The notes below the pieces were generated by a model. The model did not search any database and had not been told where the DNA came from. It saw nothing but the letters and a program-made list of their open reading frames with translations. Of a DNA stretch of 64,000 bases, positions 10,094-19,170 are shown piece by piece. Both the position numbers and the translations under genes were made by a program. Position 1 is the stretch's first letter, and every line of letters starts with the position of its first letter. Origin of the DNA: Bacteroidia bacterium (GTDB taxonomy: Bacteria; Bacteroidota; Bacteroidia; B-17B0; Aurantibacillaceae); NCBI GenBank assembly GCA_014378485.1, contig JACMNO010000012.1:1-64000 (forward strand), read 5' to 3'.

Positions 10094-10169
10094 AGTGTAA
10101 TAGTATAGTTTAATTGTGTATGTGGCAACTTTTCAGTAAATTAGTATAAATTTTTAACAACACAAAATC

Positions 10170-10397
10170 ATGGGTGATAAAACAAAAATAATGGGAGCCT
10201 TAGTTCTAGGTGCCATTGCAGGTGCGGCTATTGTTAAATTACTTGACACTGAAAAAGGAAAAGAATTTATAGAAAGTGCAAAAGAAAAAGCACAATCTAC
10301 TGCCGATAATATAAAAGCCCGAATAAACAGCCTTGAATCCGAACTAGCAGAATTATTGAACGGAGAAAAAGAATCTAATACAGACAATCACGCCTGA
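10170..10397 (+). CDS. YtxH-like small membrane/stress protein
   Basis: 75 aa: a glycine/alanine-rich N-terminal transmembrane segment (GALVLGAIAGAAIVKLL) followed by DTEKGKEF and an amphipathic helix (AKEKAQSTADNIKARI), the usual YtxH-domain layout. Such proteins are often general-stress or envelope associated. It is the first gene of a tight three-gene group with a holin-like protein and a third small protein (gaps of 5 and 4 bases). Confidence 0.75.
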   Translation: MGDKTKIMGALVLGAIAGAAIVKLLDTEKGKEFIESAKEKAQSTADNIKARINSLESELAELLNGEKESNTDNHA

Positions 10398-10402
10398 TAG
10401 TT

Positions 10403-10783
10403 ATGGAAAATAAACCCGATACTTATTTTGATGAAACCTATGAACTGTTAAAAAAATACACAGATGACAGGATGTTATTATTAAAGATTCAGACTGCGAA
10501 AAAATCGGCAATAATTACAAGTAAAATCATTTATATTTTCATTGCCTCAATCCTTTTATTTTTTGTTTTGATGTTCTTAGGCTTAATGCTGTCTTACTAT
10601 TTCTCTGAAAAGATGAACAGTAATTTTTATGGCTTTACCATTGTGGCCGGTATTTACCTTTTCCTCTTTTTATTATTTACTGTTTTATATCAAACCTGGT
10701 TTTCCGGAAAGATCATGAATATGATTACCGCTGTATTTTTTGAAAATGAATCTTACGATAACGATGATGACGATGAGAACTAA
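10403..10783 (+). CDS. Holin-X/phage-holin-III-like membrane protein
   Basis: 126 aa with an N-terminal amphipathic helix (ELLKKYTDDRMLLLKIQTAKK), two long hydrophobic helices around residues 45-68 and 77-98, and an acidic tail of Asp/Asn. This matches the chromosomal phage-holin-family proteins often found next to YtxH genes in Bacteroidota. There is no phage context, so lysis is unlikely; an envelope role is inferred from position only. Confidence 0.65.
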   Translation: MENKPDTYFDETYELLKKYTDDRMLLLKIQTAKKSAIITSKIIYIFIASILLFFVLMFLGLMLSYYFSEKMNSNFYGFTIVAGIYLFLFLLFTVLYQTWFSGKIMNMITAVFFENESYDNDDDDEN

Positions 10784-10787
10784 TCAT

Positions 10788-11081
10788 ATGATAACAAGTT
10801 TTGCAGATTTAGATCGCGAAGAAATTCGCGTGAAAAAACGGGTACTAAAACAGGAAGAAGAAATTAAACTAAAATTTAAAACACTGCCCGAGGAAATAAT
10901 AACCACCGGTGTTACAAAAATTATCTCCGGAACTTTAAACGGCGATTTATTCAAATCAACTTTTTCTATTATAAAAACAGTTGGAAAATTACTTTCCGGC
11001 GGAAAAAATGATGATTCCAGTTCCGGAAATGGTATTATGAGTATTATAAAAAATATTGTAAGAGCTAAATTATCGGACTAA
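10788..11081 (+). CDS. Small conserved protein of the YtxH/holin operon
   Basis: 97 aa using the ATG at 10788, four bases after the previous stop; a longer frame from 10740 overlaps the preceding gene and starts with an unlikely Met/Thr-rich stretch. The N-terminal half is charged and helical (DLDREEIRVKKRVLKQEEEIKLKF); the second half is Gly/Ser/Ile-rich (GISTI-like ITTGVTKIISGTLNGD) and may associate with membrane. Family not recognised. Likely works with the two proteins before it. Confidence 0.6.
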   Translation: MITSFADLDREEIRVKKRVLKQEEEIKLKFKTLPEEIITTGVTKIISGTLNGDLFKSTFSIIKTVGKLLSGGKNDDSSSGNGIMSIIKNIVRAKLSD

Positions 11082-11086
11082 ACAAT

Positions 11087-11117
11087 TTTGCCCTCAAAAT
11101 TAAAGATTGTACCTTTA
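11087..11117 (+). promoter_or_regulatory. Possible promoter of the DUF433/DUF5615 pair
   Basis: TTTG (11087-11090), 19 bases, then TACCTTTA (11110-11117), near the Bacteroidota TTTG/TAnnTTTG consensus. The ATG at 11122 follows only four bases later, so a transcript from here would be almost leaderless. Confidence 0.35.
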
Positions 11118-11121
11118 TTAT

Positions 11122-11343
11122 ATGAATTATTCTGAACATATTTCTATAAATTCATCGATTCGGTTTGGTAACCCCTGCATTAAAGGGACCAGGATTACTG
11201 TTTATGATGTGTTAGGATGGCTAGCATCAGGCATGACCTTTTCTCAAATTCTTGCTGATTATCATGAACTAAACGACGAGCAACTAAAAGCATGTCTTGG
11301 CTTTGCAGCTGACAAAGAACATAAATTCAGAATTGCTTCATGA
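11122..11343 (+). CDS. DUF433 antitoxin-like protein
   Basis: 73 aa from the ATG at 11122 (MNYSEHISIN). GNPCIKGTRITVYDVLGWLASGM is the DUF433 core, a winged/helix-turn-helix-like fold typical of antitoxins paired with DUF5615 PIN-like proteins. The last four bases overlap the start of the partner (ATGA), the coupling usual for toxin-antitoxin pairs. It should bind its own promoter and neutralise the partner; this is inferred from the family. The pair sits directly upstream of queG. Confidence 0.85.
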   Translation: MNYSEHISINSSIRFGNPCIKGTRITVYDVLGWLASGMTFSQILADYHELNDEQLKACLGFAADKEHKFRIAS

Positions 11344-11675
11344 GTCGATTGCTCCTAAATCAAAATCTTTCATTTAAAATTTCAAAAGGAATTAAAGATA
11401 TTTTCCCTGACACAAACCATGTATCAGATTTAAACTTAAATGGCTGTAATGATTTGGATATATTGAATTTCGCTAGAAATAACAATTATTGTATACTGAC
11501 CTTCAATTCTGATTTTATTGATATTTCAGTTTTAAATGGATTCCCTCCTAAAATCATTTGGTTACGAATTGGCAATTCATCAACAGAAACAATTATACAA
11601 CTATTAAAGCACAACCATTCCACTATTAAAGAATTTCCTTTAAGTATGGAAAATGCTTATTTAGAAATCAACTAA
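11340..11675 (+). CDS. DUF5615 PIN-like protein (toxin candidate, possibly catalytically altered)
   Basis: 111 aa, whole length matches DUF5615, a PIN-like nuclease fold used as the toxin of DUF433 modules. Recognisable elements: LLLNQNLSFKI at 4-14, DTNHVSDLNLNGCNDLDI at 24-41 and ILTFNSDF at 52-59. As I recall the family, the first motif is normally LLLDQNLS and the third TFDSDF or TKDSDF. Here both aspartates are asparagine (N7 and N56; codons AAT), while D58 is kept. Loss of metal-binding acids would weaken or abolish nuclease activity. Translationally coupled to the DUF433 gene. Confidence 0.8.
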   Translation: MSRLLLNQNLSFKISKGIKDIFPDTNHVSDLNLNGCNDLDILNFARNNNYCILTFNSDFIDISVLNGFPPKIIWLRIGNSSTETIIQLLKHNHSTIKEFPLSMENAYLEIN

Positions 11676-11684
11676 AATTTCTAA

Positions 11685-12614
11685 TTGGAAGCCTTTAAAT
11701 CACAATATTCATCTATTATAAAAAAGGAAGCTCGACGACTTGGCTTCGATTTTTGCGGCATTAGTAAAGCAGAATTTTTAACAGAAGAAGCACCACGATT
11801 AGAAAAGTGGTTAAACTCTTCGATGCATGGCAAAATGGAATACATGGAAAACCATTTTGACAAGCGCCTTGACCCTACTTTGTTGGTTGATAATGCCCGG
11901 TCAGTAATTTCATTATTATACAACTATTATCCTGCGCAAACTCAAAATCCGGAAGCGCCAAAAATTTCAAAGTATGCTTACGGGCAGGATTATCATGATA
12001 TTATTAAAGAAAAACTTAAAGAATTTTTAAATACACTAAAAGAACAAATTGGAGAAATAAATGGCCGGGCTTTTGTAGACAGCGCTCCAGTGCTGGATAA
12101 AGCTTGGGCGAAAAAAAGTGGTTTGGGTTGGATCGGTAAAAACGCAAACCTAATCAACAAAGACAAGGGCTCATTTTTTTTTATTGCAGAATTAATTATT
12201 GATCTTGATCTTGAATATGATGGCCCCATACAGGATTATTGCGGCACCTGCACGCGCTGCATTGATGCCTGTCCTACGGAGGCAATTGTTGGCCCCTATA
12301 TTGTTGACGGCAGCAAATGTATAAGCTATTTGACCATTGAATTAAAAGATGCCATACCTCAAGAGTTCAAAAATAAAATGGATAATTGGGTATTTGGCTG
12401 CGATGTATGCCAGGACGTTTGCCCATGGAACAGATTTAGTGAAATTCATCATGAACCTCAATTAAAAAACACAAACGGTCTTTTAAATTATTCCTCCGAT
12501 GAATGGAATGAATTAAGTGAAGAATTATTTTCAAACGTATTTAAAGGAAGTGCCGTTAAACGCACCAAATATAAAGGATTGAAAAGAAATTTAGAGTTTA
12601 TAAAACCTATATAA
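11685..12614 (+). CDS. queG: Epoxyqueuosine reductase QueG
   Basis: Performs the last step of queuosine synthesis, reducing epoxyqueuosine in the tRNA wobble position with cobalamin and two 4Fe-4S clusters. 309 aa. [17 protein letters not shown] near residue 10-26, catalytic region [27 protein letters not shown] around 125-150, first cluster [12 protein letters not shown] near 186, second [11 protein letters not shown] near 243. The start is TTG at 11685, fixed by an in-frame stop immediately before it. That unusual start lies just after the DUF433/DUF5615 module, so the gene's original leader may have been replaced. It ends short of the HEAT-repeat extension seen in some homologues. Confidence 0.95.
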   Translation: MEAFKSQYSSIIKKEARRLGFDFCGISKAEFLTEEAPRLEKWLNSSMHGKMEYMENHFDKRLDPTLLVDNARSVISLLYNYYPAQTQNPEAPKISKYAYGQDYHDIIKEKLKEFLNTLKEQIGEINGRAFVDSAPVLDKAWAKKSGLGWIGKNANLINKDKGSFFFIAELIIDLDLEYDGPIQDYCGTCTRCIDACPTEAIVGPYIVDGSKCISYLTIELKDAIPQEFKNKMDNWVFGCDVCQDVCPWNRFSEIHHEPQLKNTNGLLNYSSDEWNELSEELFSNVFKGSAVKRTKYKGLKRNLEFIKPI

Positions 12615-12628
12615 TAATCCTGATTTTT

Positions 12629-15253
12629 TTATTGCGCGCCAAACCTGAAACCCAAAGTTGATCGTTCCGATTGGCCTACAACCAGGTGTTTCACATCATC
12701 AAATGTTAAGTGCAAAAGATCATCAGCTTTACGATCAGCACTGGCAATAGAGGCCATTCGTAAATTCTGTTTCATCACACATTCACTTACCGTTTGTCTA
12801 ACGGTTCTGGCATTGCCAAAATATTTATCTTTTTTATCAATTAATGAACTAAAATAAGAATTTAAATGATCTAACGCTTCCTGTGTTGGCGTTAACCCTT
12901 CTTTTTTAAACAGCTGGCTTGCAATGGTTAGTAATTGTTCAATGGAATAATCCTGAAAAGAATAGGTTTTATCAAATCGTGATTTTAAACCAGGATTCAT
13001 TTCAACAAACCGATGCATATTTTCAGGATACCCAGCTACGATAACCCCAAACTGCCCGCGTTTATCTTCCATGCGTTTGAGGATAACTTCAATGGCTTCT
13101 TTTCCGAAACCGGTTGGCCCATCTTCAGATAAGGCGTAAGCTTCATCAATAAATAATACTCCGCCCATAGCCTCTTCCACTTTTTCTTTTGTTTTAATGG
13201 CAGTTTGACCACTATATCCGGCTACTAAGCCTTCTCTATCAACTTCAACAACATGGCCACGTTCCAATAAACCCAAAGATTTATAGATCTTGGCAATGAT
13301 GCGCGCTAATGTGGTTTTACCTGTTCCAGGATTCCCGGTAAACACTGAATGAAGTGAAAATTTGTTGACCACATCTTTCCCGGTTTCATTATAAAAACGG
13401 ATCAGCTTTACCAATTCACTCACATCCTGTTTAATATTATCCATGCCTACCAGTTCATTTAACTCTCCTAAGGCAAGGTTTAGTTCTTTTTCGTTAACCG
13501 ATAATTTTAATTTTTTCTTTTCGCTTAATACAAAAACATTTTTTAGATCTTCCAACTTTATTGTTGAGAGATCTTCTTTTGTTAAAGCATCCATATTCTC
13601 CGATTTCATTAAACGAAGGCCCATATCCTGCTTGGCTTCTTCAATAACAGCGTGCACAAAACGAGCATTACCAAAACTGTTATCACGTTTACGATAAGCC
13701 TCTGTTAATTGCTCCAGTAAATAAAATTGTCCTTCCTCTGTTATTGTTAATTGTTTTTGCTCGGAAGCATACATGGCAATCTGAAATAATTCATCGGGCA
13801 TGTAATCCTCGAAATGAAAATAATCTGAAAAACGCGATTTTAATCCGGGATTGCTATCAATAAAAACATTCATCTCTTTAGGATAACCTGCAACAATAAT
13901 GGCGATGTCACCTTTACCATCACTCATCTCTTTTAATAGGATCTCAATCACTTCTTTTCCGAAATCCTTACTATCTTCTCCCGAACGGGCAAGCGCGTAT
14001 GCTTCATCAATAAATAAAATGCCTCCACGGGCTTCATCAATCGCTTTTTTTACTTTGGGTGCTGTCTGTCCAATGTATTCTCCAACTAAAACAGAACGAT
14101 CAACTTCATATACATGACCTTTACTGAGCAATCCCATTTTTTGATAGATTTTACCTAATTTCTTTACAATTGTTGTTTTTCCTGTTCCCGGATTACCAGT
14201 GAATACGGAATGCAAAGAAAGAACAGAGCCGTCATCAAACCCTTTTTCTTTACGGAGCTTTGTGAATTTCAAATAGGTGATATTCTCATGTATACTTTTC
14301 TTTACACTTTCCAAACCTATTAAAGAATCGACTTCTTTTAATAATTCATCCAAAGTTTTTTCCGCCGGGTCAATGGTATTTCCGGCAATATTGGATGAGC
14401 TACCGGCATTAATTGCAATTGTTTGATCAATACTACTGATTAACTGAGTATCGCCTTCTTCTTCAACATCCTTACATTCAAAAGTTACTGCGCCAATTAA
14501 AACATCCATGAACACAAGTTCCAGCACATATTTATCATCTTTCCATGAACCGGGAATTATATTTCCCCAGCCCAAATCCAATGTGTATGAATGATCTTTT
14601 TTATCTTCGTCTATGTAACCTGATTTTATTTGGTGTGCTTTATGCTGTCCGGCATCATCTACATAATTTAAAAACAGTTCATAATTGAAGGCAGCATTTG
14701 TTTGTGTTTTTATTTTTATTTCAGCCCACACATATTGAGTTTGTTCCTTATTAAAAGCTTTAAGGTATTTACGCTGGTGTTGATTCCATCCATCAACATC
14801 ACCATGAAACAATTTTACATGTTCGATAGAAAAATAAGGGTTCGTGTTTTTTGTAACCATGCCAACATCTTCTACAAAAAAACGCTGCGAACCAACCAAG
14901 ATTCCATCGATGAGGGCTACCCATTGGTAAATTCCTTTTTTCCAGAATGACCCTAAATTAAGGGTTCCCCAACCATCCCTGACATAAAAAATATTCTCCT
15001 CTTTACTCACTTTCAATTCAGAATCAAGTGTGCAAATATTTACGTTACCCGTTGCAAGCAACTGTTCACATCGAACAGAAACTTTTGCAGACCAATCCTC
15101 TTCATCAAACAATTTATTATATAAAGCCAGTTCAAAACGGAGGTAAGATGTTTCTGCTCTATCAAATATAGTTCGATATCTTTTGGTAGAATTAGCCATC
15201 CACTCGTCTGATGAATAGGCTGAGAGACTTTTAAATTTAAAACGTTTGTCCAT
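12629..15253 (-). CDS. Double CbxX/CfxQ-type AAA+ ATPase
   Basis: 874 aa from MDKRFKFKS (15253); the longer frame from 15292 would run into galE. Two complete AAA+ modules of the CbbX/SpoVK class follow each other: Walker A GNPGTGKTT near residues 353 and 640, Walker B ILFIDEAYAL and VLFIDEAYAL, sensor VIVAGYP twice, and arginine-finger NPGLKSRF twice. The first ~265 residues hold two related beta-rich domains, each with a GWG...W..Y.....D..L.G...F...DV pattern. CbbX-like ATPases remodel protein complexes; the target here is unknown. It lies 11 bases after galE and probably shares its transcript. Confidence 0.85.
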   Translation of the reverse strand: MDKRFKFKSLSAYSSDEWMANSTKRYRTIFDRAETSYLRFELALYNKLFDEEDWSAKVSVRCEQLLATGNVNICTLDSELKVSKEENIFYVRDGWGTLNLGSFWKKGIYQWVALIDGILVGSQRFFVEDVGMVTKNTNPYFSIEHVKLFHGDVDGWNQHQRKYLKAFNKEQTQYVWAEIKIKTQTNAAFNYELFLNYVDDAGQHKAHQIKSGYIDEDKKDHSYTLDLGWGNIIPGSWKDDKYVLELVFMDVLIGAVTFECKDVEEEGDTQLISSIDQTIAINAGSSSNIAGNTIDPAEKTLDELLKEVDSLIGLESVKKSIHENITYLKFTKLRKEKGFDDGSVLSLHSVFTGNPGTGKTTIVKKLGKIYQKMGLLSKGHVYEVDRSVLVGEYIGQTAPKVKKAIDEARGGILFIDEAYALARSGEDSKDFGKEVIEILLKEMSDGKGDIAIIVAGYPKEMNVFIDSNPGLKSRFSDYFHFEDYMPDELFQIAMYASEQKQLTITEEGQFYLLEQLTEAYRKRDNSFGNARFVHAVIEEAKQDMGLRLMKSENMDALTKEDLSTIKLEDLKNVFVLSEKKKLKLSVNEKELNLALGELNELVGMDNIKQDVSELVKLIRFYNETGKDVVNKFSLHSVFTGNPGTGKTTLARIIAKIYKSLGLLERGHVVEVDREGLVAGYSGQTAIKTKEKVEEAMGGVLFIDEAYALSEDGPTGFGKEAIEVILKRMEDKRGQFGVIVAGYPENMHRFVEMNPGLKSRFDKTYSFQDYSIEQLLTIASQLFKKEGLTPTQEALDHLNSYFSSLIDKKDKYFGNARTVRQTVSECVMKQNLRMASIASADRKADDLLHLTFDDVKHLVVGQSERSTLGFRFGAQ

Positions 15254-15264
15254 TTTTTTAATTT

Positions 15265-16305
15265 TTATTTTTCTCCCAGGTGCAGTTGCCATTTCCAGGC
15301 ACTCAACATCATTTCATCCAGATTATATTTTGGAGACCAGTTCAATTCCTTTTTTACTAGATCGTTATTCGCATAAATACTAATGACATCTCCGGCTCTG
15401 CGTGGTCCGATTTCATAATTCAATTTTTTCTCAGCTACTTTTTCAAAAGAATGAATGGCTTCTAAAACGCTTACACCATTTCCTGTACCGAGATTAAAAA
15501 CAGTACTTGCTTTTTTCTGTTTGTTTTCAATTAAATAATTTAAAGCTTTCACATGAGCATCAGCAATATCACTCACATGAATATAGTCGCGGATGCAGGA
15601 ACCATCTCTTGTATCATAATTATCGCCAAACACCGTTAGTTTTTGCAATATACCGGCAGCAGTTTGAGTGATGTATGGCACAAGATTATCTGGTCTGCCT
15701 CGTGGGAATTCTCCATTAAAACCGGTAGGGTGGGCGCCAACAGGATTAAAATACCTTAATAAAACCGCTTTAAAATCGGAAACGCTTTTAGTATAATTTA
15801 AAACAATGTCTTCACCCATTTGCTTGCTTTGTCCGTAAGGCGATTCAGCAGGAGAAAACGGAGTTTCTTCAGTAACCGGTAATTTTTCAACATTACCATA
15901 GACAGAACAGGAAGAAGAAAAAATAAAATTAGAAATCTTTAATTGTTTACAGATCTTTAAAATATTGACCAATGAACCTAAATTATTATGATAATATAAT
16001 AACGGATCGGCCACTGATTGAGGAACAGACTTGAACGCTGCAAAATGAATAATACCAATGGGGTTTTTAACTTTAGCGATAGCTAATTCCAAAGCTTCCA
16101 GATTACAAATATCTACATTCAAGTTCTTAACCTGCTTTCCGGTAATTTTTTCAATGCGCTCAAAAGTAGCTGCATTTGAATTAGAGAAATTATCAATCGA
16201 AACAATGTTATAATCTGTTTGCTGTAATAATTCAATGATGGTGTGTGAGCCAATATAACCGGCACCACCGGTGACTATGATTGTTGATGTGTTTTGATTT
16301 GACAT
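15265..16305 (-). CDS. galE: UDP-glucose 4-epimerase GalE
   Basis: Interconverts UDP-glucose and UDP-galactose (or the GlcNAc/GalNAc pair) for surface polysaccharide. 346 aa, short-chain dehydrogenase fold. NAD site TGGAGYIGSH at 12-21, catalytic SSSCSVYG with Y157xxxK161 (SPYGQSKQ), and family stretch RYFNPVGAHPTG. FGDNYDTRDGSCIRDYIHVSD is diagnostic for GalE. It is followed nine bases upstream on the strand by the GT4 gene, an operon-like layout. Confidence 0.95.
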   Translation of the reverse strand: MSNQNTSTIIVTGGAGYIGSHTIIELLQQTDYNIVSIDNFSNSNAATFERIEKITGKQVKNLNVDICNLEALELAIAKVKNPIGIIHFAAFKSVPQSVADPLLYYHNNLGSLVNILKICKQLKISNFIFSSSCSVYGNVEKLPVTEETPFSPAESPYGQSKQMGEDIVLNYTKSVSDFKAVLLRYFNPVGAHPTGFNGEFPRGRPDNLVPYITQTAAGILQKLTVFGDNYDTRDGSCIRDYIHVSDIADAHVKALNYLIENKQKKASTVFNLGTGNGVSVLEAIHSFEKVAEKKLNYEIGPRRAGDVISIYANNDLVKKELNWSPKYNLDEMMLSAWKWQLHLGEK

Positions 16306-16313
16306 ATTTTATT

Positions 16314-17570
16314 TTAAATAAATGAATTATATACTGCGGCATACTTTTCAACTCCTTCTTTCAGCGAAAAATACAAATTTGCTGTTGAAACCGTGTTATT
16401 CAAATACAAGTTACGGTTTTCCAATAAATTTGAAATAGCTTGTTGATATTCTTTTTTGTTAAAAGCAGAAATAACGATACCGCAATTGGTTTCATGAATG
16501 ATTTTGTCGACATCGCCAACACCTGAATTTGTAATAACCGGTATGCCCATTGACAGTAATTCTCCCATTTTTGTTGGGGAAGAAGCCGATTTAGAGAAAG
16601 AAGGCCTTATGAAAAATAAAGAAGCAGCAGATAAAGAAATGTAATATGGCATGTCGGCCCGGGAGGAAGAGACAATGGTTAATTTGTCAAATGAAACATC
16701 ATGTTTTTTAGCATATTTATGCAACAATTCTTTGCTGTCTTTTGTGATAATTAAAAAATGAGCGTCAGTTTTTTGTGACAGTACTTTAAAGCATTCAAGC
16801 ATTTCATCAGCCATATACCAGGTTCCTAAAGAACCAACGTAACTTAAAACAAATTTATTTTGTAATTGCGGATAATTGCTTTGAAGTAAAGTTAATTTAT
16901 CTTTATCAAGATTACTCTCCGAGAAATGATTTAAATCAGCACAACAAGGAATCACCGTTATTTTTGTTTCAGCAATTCCAATATTCCAGTCCAATATAAT
17001 TGTTTTTGCTTTGTGAGTTAATGTGATGATCGCATCTGAATGGATCAGCATTTCTTTTTCTTTCTTTTTAAAATAAGAATATAAAAAAGAACCGATTGGG
17101 TTGGTTTTGCTCCAGATTTTTCCATCTATTCTTTCATCTGCCCAAAAGCCACGCATATCGAAAATAAAACCTGAATTAAATTTCCTTTTACAATACAAAC
17201 CAATGAGCCCTGCTAAATAACTTCTGCAGTGCAGTATAGTTTGGGTGACTTCGGTAACTGAACTTGCTGAAGTTGTTGATGCCACTTTTGAAACAACAAT
17301 TTTTTTGAGAGCCAAATAATTTTGTAGTTGAGACAGGAAAGGTTTACCTGTTTTATAAAAACAATAATCCCATGAGATTCCTGCTTCTGATACGATGGAT
17401 TCAATGGTTTTATGATGCTGATTCCAGTTCTCTTTTTTTTCGCAGCTCACTATGCTAATCTTGTTTCCTTTTTTTGCCAAACCAAGCAAATATGGTAATA
17501 CCTGTGACTGACCTAAGGGGTCGGTCATCCCATCAATAGAAACAAATATAAAGGTTTTGGTATGAGACAT
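16314..17570 (-). CDS. Glycosyltransferase family 4 (intact copy next to AbiE module)
   Basis: 418-aa GT-B glycosyltransferase acting at the cytoplasmic face in polysaccharide assembly. N-terminal MSHTKTFIFVSIDGM and DPLGQSQVLPYLLGLAKKG; C-terminal GT4 region with LSYVGSLGTWYMADEM near 245 and the ExxE-like KSASSPTKMGELLSMGIPVI. Donor and acceptor unknown. Its first ~30 codons and about 25 bases of leader are repeated at 19347-19454, on the other side of the AbiE toxin-antitoxin module, which therefore inserted at this gene's 5' end while leaving it complete. Confidence 0.88.
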   Translation of the reverse strand: MSHTKTFIFVSIDGMTDPLGQSQVLPYLLGLAKKGNKISIVSCEKKENWNQHHKTIESIVSEAGISWDYCFYKTGKPFLSQLQNYLALKKIVVSKVASTTSASSVTEVTQTILHCRSYLAGLIGLYCKRKFNSGFIFDMRGFWADERIDGKIWSKTNPIGSFLYSYFKKKEKEMLIHSDAIITLTHKAKTIILDWNIGIAETKITVIPCCADLNHFSESNLDKDKLTLLQSNYPQLQNKFVLSYVGSLGTWYMADEMLECFKVLSQKTDAHFLIITKDSKELLHKYAKKHDVSFDKLTIVSSSRADMPYYISLSAASLFFIRPSFSKSASSPTKMGELLSMGIPVITNSGVGDVDKIIHETNCGIVISAFNKKEYQQAISNLLENRNLYLNNTVSTANLYFSLKEGVEKYAAVYNSFI

Positions 17571-17595
17571 AAATTAATTAAAAGTAGTATTATAA
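17488..17595. repeat. Long direct repeat, copy A (5' end of the GT4 gene)
   Basis: About 108 bases spanning the first ~28 codons and the leader of the GT4 gene. They match 19347-19454 at a constant offset of 1859, nearly perfectly over the central ~80 bases and less well at both ends. The two copies bracket the AbiE module in the same orientation. Confidence 0.85.
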
Positions 17596-17610
17596 ATATA
17601 CTGCGAGGTG

Positions 17611-18441
17611 TTAAATAAATTTTAATAAATCTGCAATTTGTAAAAAATAATTAGTTGACCAGATATCAAGGGATTTTTTTTCTTTTATGAAATTTATCAC
17701 ATCCGCTTTCGCTAAATCAATATCTGTTGAATTTACCTTGTTTTTCAATAATGTAACAAATTCATTTTTTGTGATTGTTTGATTTGGCAGATGCTTGCTT
17801 TGAAAAGCTCTTTCAGAAAAATGATTCAAATTTAACTTGACATTGTTTTTAATATACCATTCAAAATCAAACCAATCCCTACCCTTTACTCTATTTCTCC
17901 AACTTCTGAATAATAAAGCATGCATTTTACCAGCAAATAAATCGGGTAATGAATAGGTATTGACGAAATAAGAAAATGGTTGTAATAATAATTTATTTTC
18001 TGTTTCAAATCCCAAAGGTGGATTCGTATCTATTTCAAATTTTATTTTTATGTTTTTATTTTTATCAAAATTAATATGGTAAATTGGTATTGTTTGTTTT
18101 AAAAATGCTGACTCTATGGAAGTGTGAGTTGATTTGTTTTTTTCTATAATTTCTATCTCAATTCCTAATGCGTTAAATTCAGTTTCAATGGCTTTAAAGT
18201 ATGGTTGTAATGAAAAAGCTCTATTTGGAATAAGAAGTGAAAAATCTAAATCTTCCGAAAATCTTTCTAGCCCGTAAAATATTCTTAAACATGTTCCTCC
18301 ATAAAATGCAGCTACATCAAAAAAACCACCTCTATATAAACCAGCCAATGCAATCTCTTGCATCACTTCTCTAGTTGCATTAGTATAATCAGTAGTTGTC
18401 TCAATAGTATATTTAGACAACATTTTATCAAATAAATCCAT
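17611..18441 (-). CDS. AbiEii-type nucleotidyltransferase toxin
   Basis: Toxin of a type IV toxin-antitoxin/abortive-infection system; AbiEii-type enzymes transfer nucleotides, in characterised relatives to tRNA acceptor ends. 276 aa. The DNA polymerase beta-like nucleotidyltransferase motifs are intact: GGT at 48-50 (FYGGTCLRIFYG) and SEDLDFSL at 62-69. A DWFDFEW stretch follows in the C-terminal half (NRVKGRDWFDFEWYIK). Three bases separate it from the antitoxin gene. The coding DNA is visibly more AT-rich than galE and the GT4 gene beside it, consistent with acquisition. Confidence 0.9.
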   Translation of the reverse strand: MDLFDKMLSKYTIETTTDYTNATREVMQEIALAGLYRGGFFDVAAFYGGTCLRIFYGLERFSEDLDFSLLIPNRAFSLQPYFKAIETEFNALGIEIEIIEKNKSTHTSIESAFLKQTIPIYHINFDKNKNIKIKFEIDTNPPLGFETENKLLLQPFSYFVNTYSLPDLFAGKMHALLFRSWRNRVKGRDWFDFEWYIKNNVKLNLNHFSERAFQSKHLPNQTITKNEFVTLLKNKVNSTDIDLAKADVINFIKEKKSLDIWSTNYFLQIADLLKFI

Positions 18442-18444
18442 TTT

Positions 18445-19071
18445 TTAATATTTAATTATTTTCATAAGTAACTCGAGTTCTTTTTGTTTATAGCCAACAT
18501 TTATACAATTTTGAATTATTGTTACGTTCAGTTGTTTAATGAGCTTAAGTTCAATTCTTAAATCATCTACTAAAAAGGAATTCATACTCTTTTCATTTTT
18601 TAAATGAACATTTTTCGTAAAAACAATTTTATCACATAATGCTTTTTCGGGAGTAGCTATTAAAAAATTAAATTGATTATTTATACTTTGTTGAGTGATA
18701 CCTATAGGATAGTAATGAAGCGAAGCATGCGTATAACTAAAATCACAAAAACAAGTACTGAAATTTATGGCACGCTTCGTTGTAATAGATGTTACTACAG
18801 TTACCTTTTCGGGAACTAATCCATAATAAGATAAAGCAAAATCAAGTGAAATATAGGATGGACCGTATATTACATTTGCTAATAATTCGGTACTAATTTT
18901 TTGGTTTCTATAGTCATTTGATGTTACATACATTCCTTTTTTTATTTGTATAATATCACCCGAATTCATCATACTCGAAATTTTATCGTTCGGTGATTTA
19001 TAATTAACTAACATAGATTTTAGAATTTTGTTAGAAAAGGGGATAATTCCAAATTGATTAAGTTGTTTCAT
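18445..19071 (-). CDS. AbiEi-type antitoxin / transcriptional regulator
   Basis: 208 aa. N-terminal winged-helix with GDIIQIKKGMYVTSNDYRN near 38-56, the usual AbiEi layout (start of a wHTH followed by KGxY), then the AbiEi C-terminal domain with YGPSYISLDFALSYYGLVPE and ATPEKALCDKI. AbiEi binds inverted repeats in its own promoter and blocks toxicity of AbiEii without direct contact (type IV). A perfect 19-bp inverted repeat lies about 100 bases upstream of this start. First gene of the pair. Confidence 0.87.
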   Translation of the reverse strand: MKQLNQFGIIPFSNKILKSMLVNYKSPNDKISSMMNSGDIIQIKKGMYVTSNDYRNQKISTELLANVIYGPSYISLDFALSYYGLVPEKVTVVTSITTKRAINFSTCFCDFSYTHASLHYYPIGITQQSINNQFNFLIATPEKALCDKIVFTKNVHLKNEKSMNSFLVDDLRIELKLIKQLNVTIIQNCINVGYKQKELELLMKIIKY

Positions 19072-19170
19072 TTATACATTTTATTTTTTAATAATTTTAA
19101 GGTAAAGTCAATTTATCTTCATTTTGTTATTTTCGCAAATATGTCCATTTCATTGTCACTAAAATAAGAA

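Noticed and set aside
10403..11081. Prophage lysis cassette suggested by the holin-like protein
   Set aside because: No endolysin, structural or integrase genes nearby; YtxH/holin-like gene sets of this kind occur as ordinary chromosomal operons.
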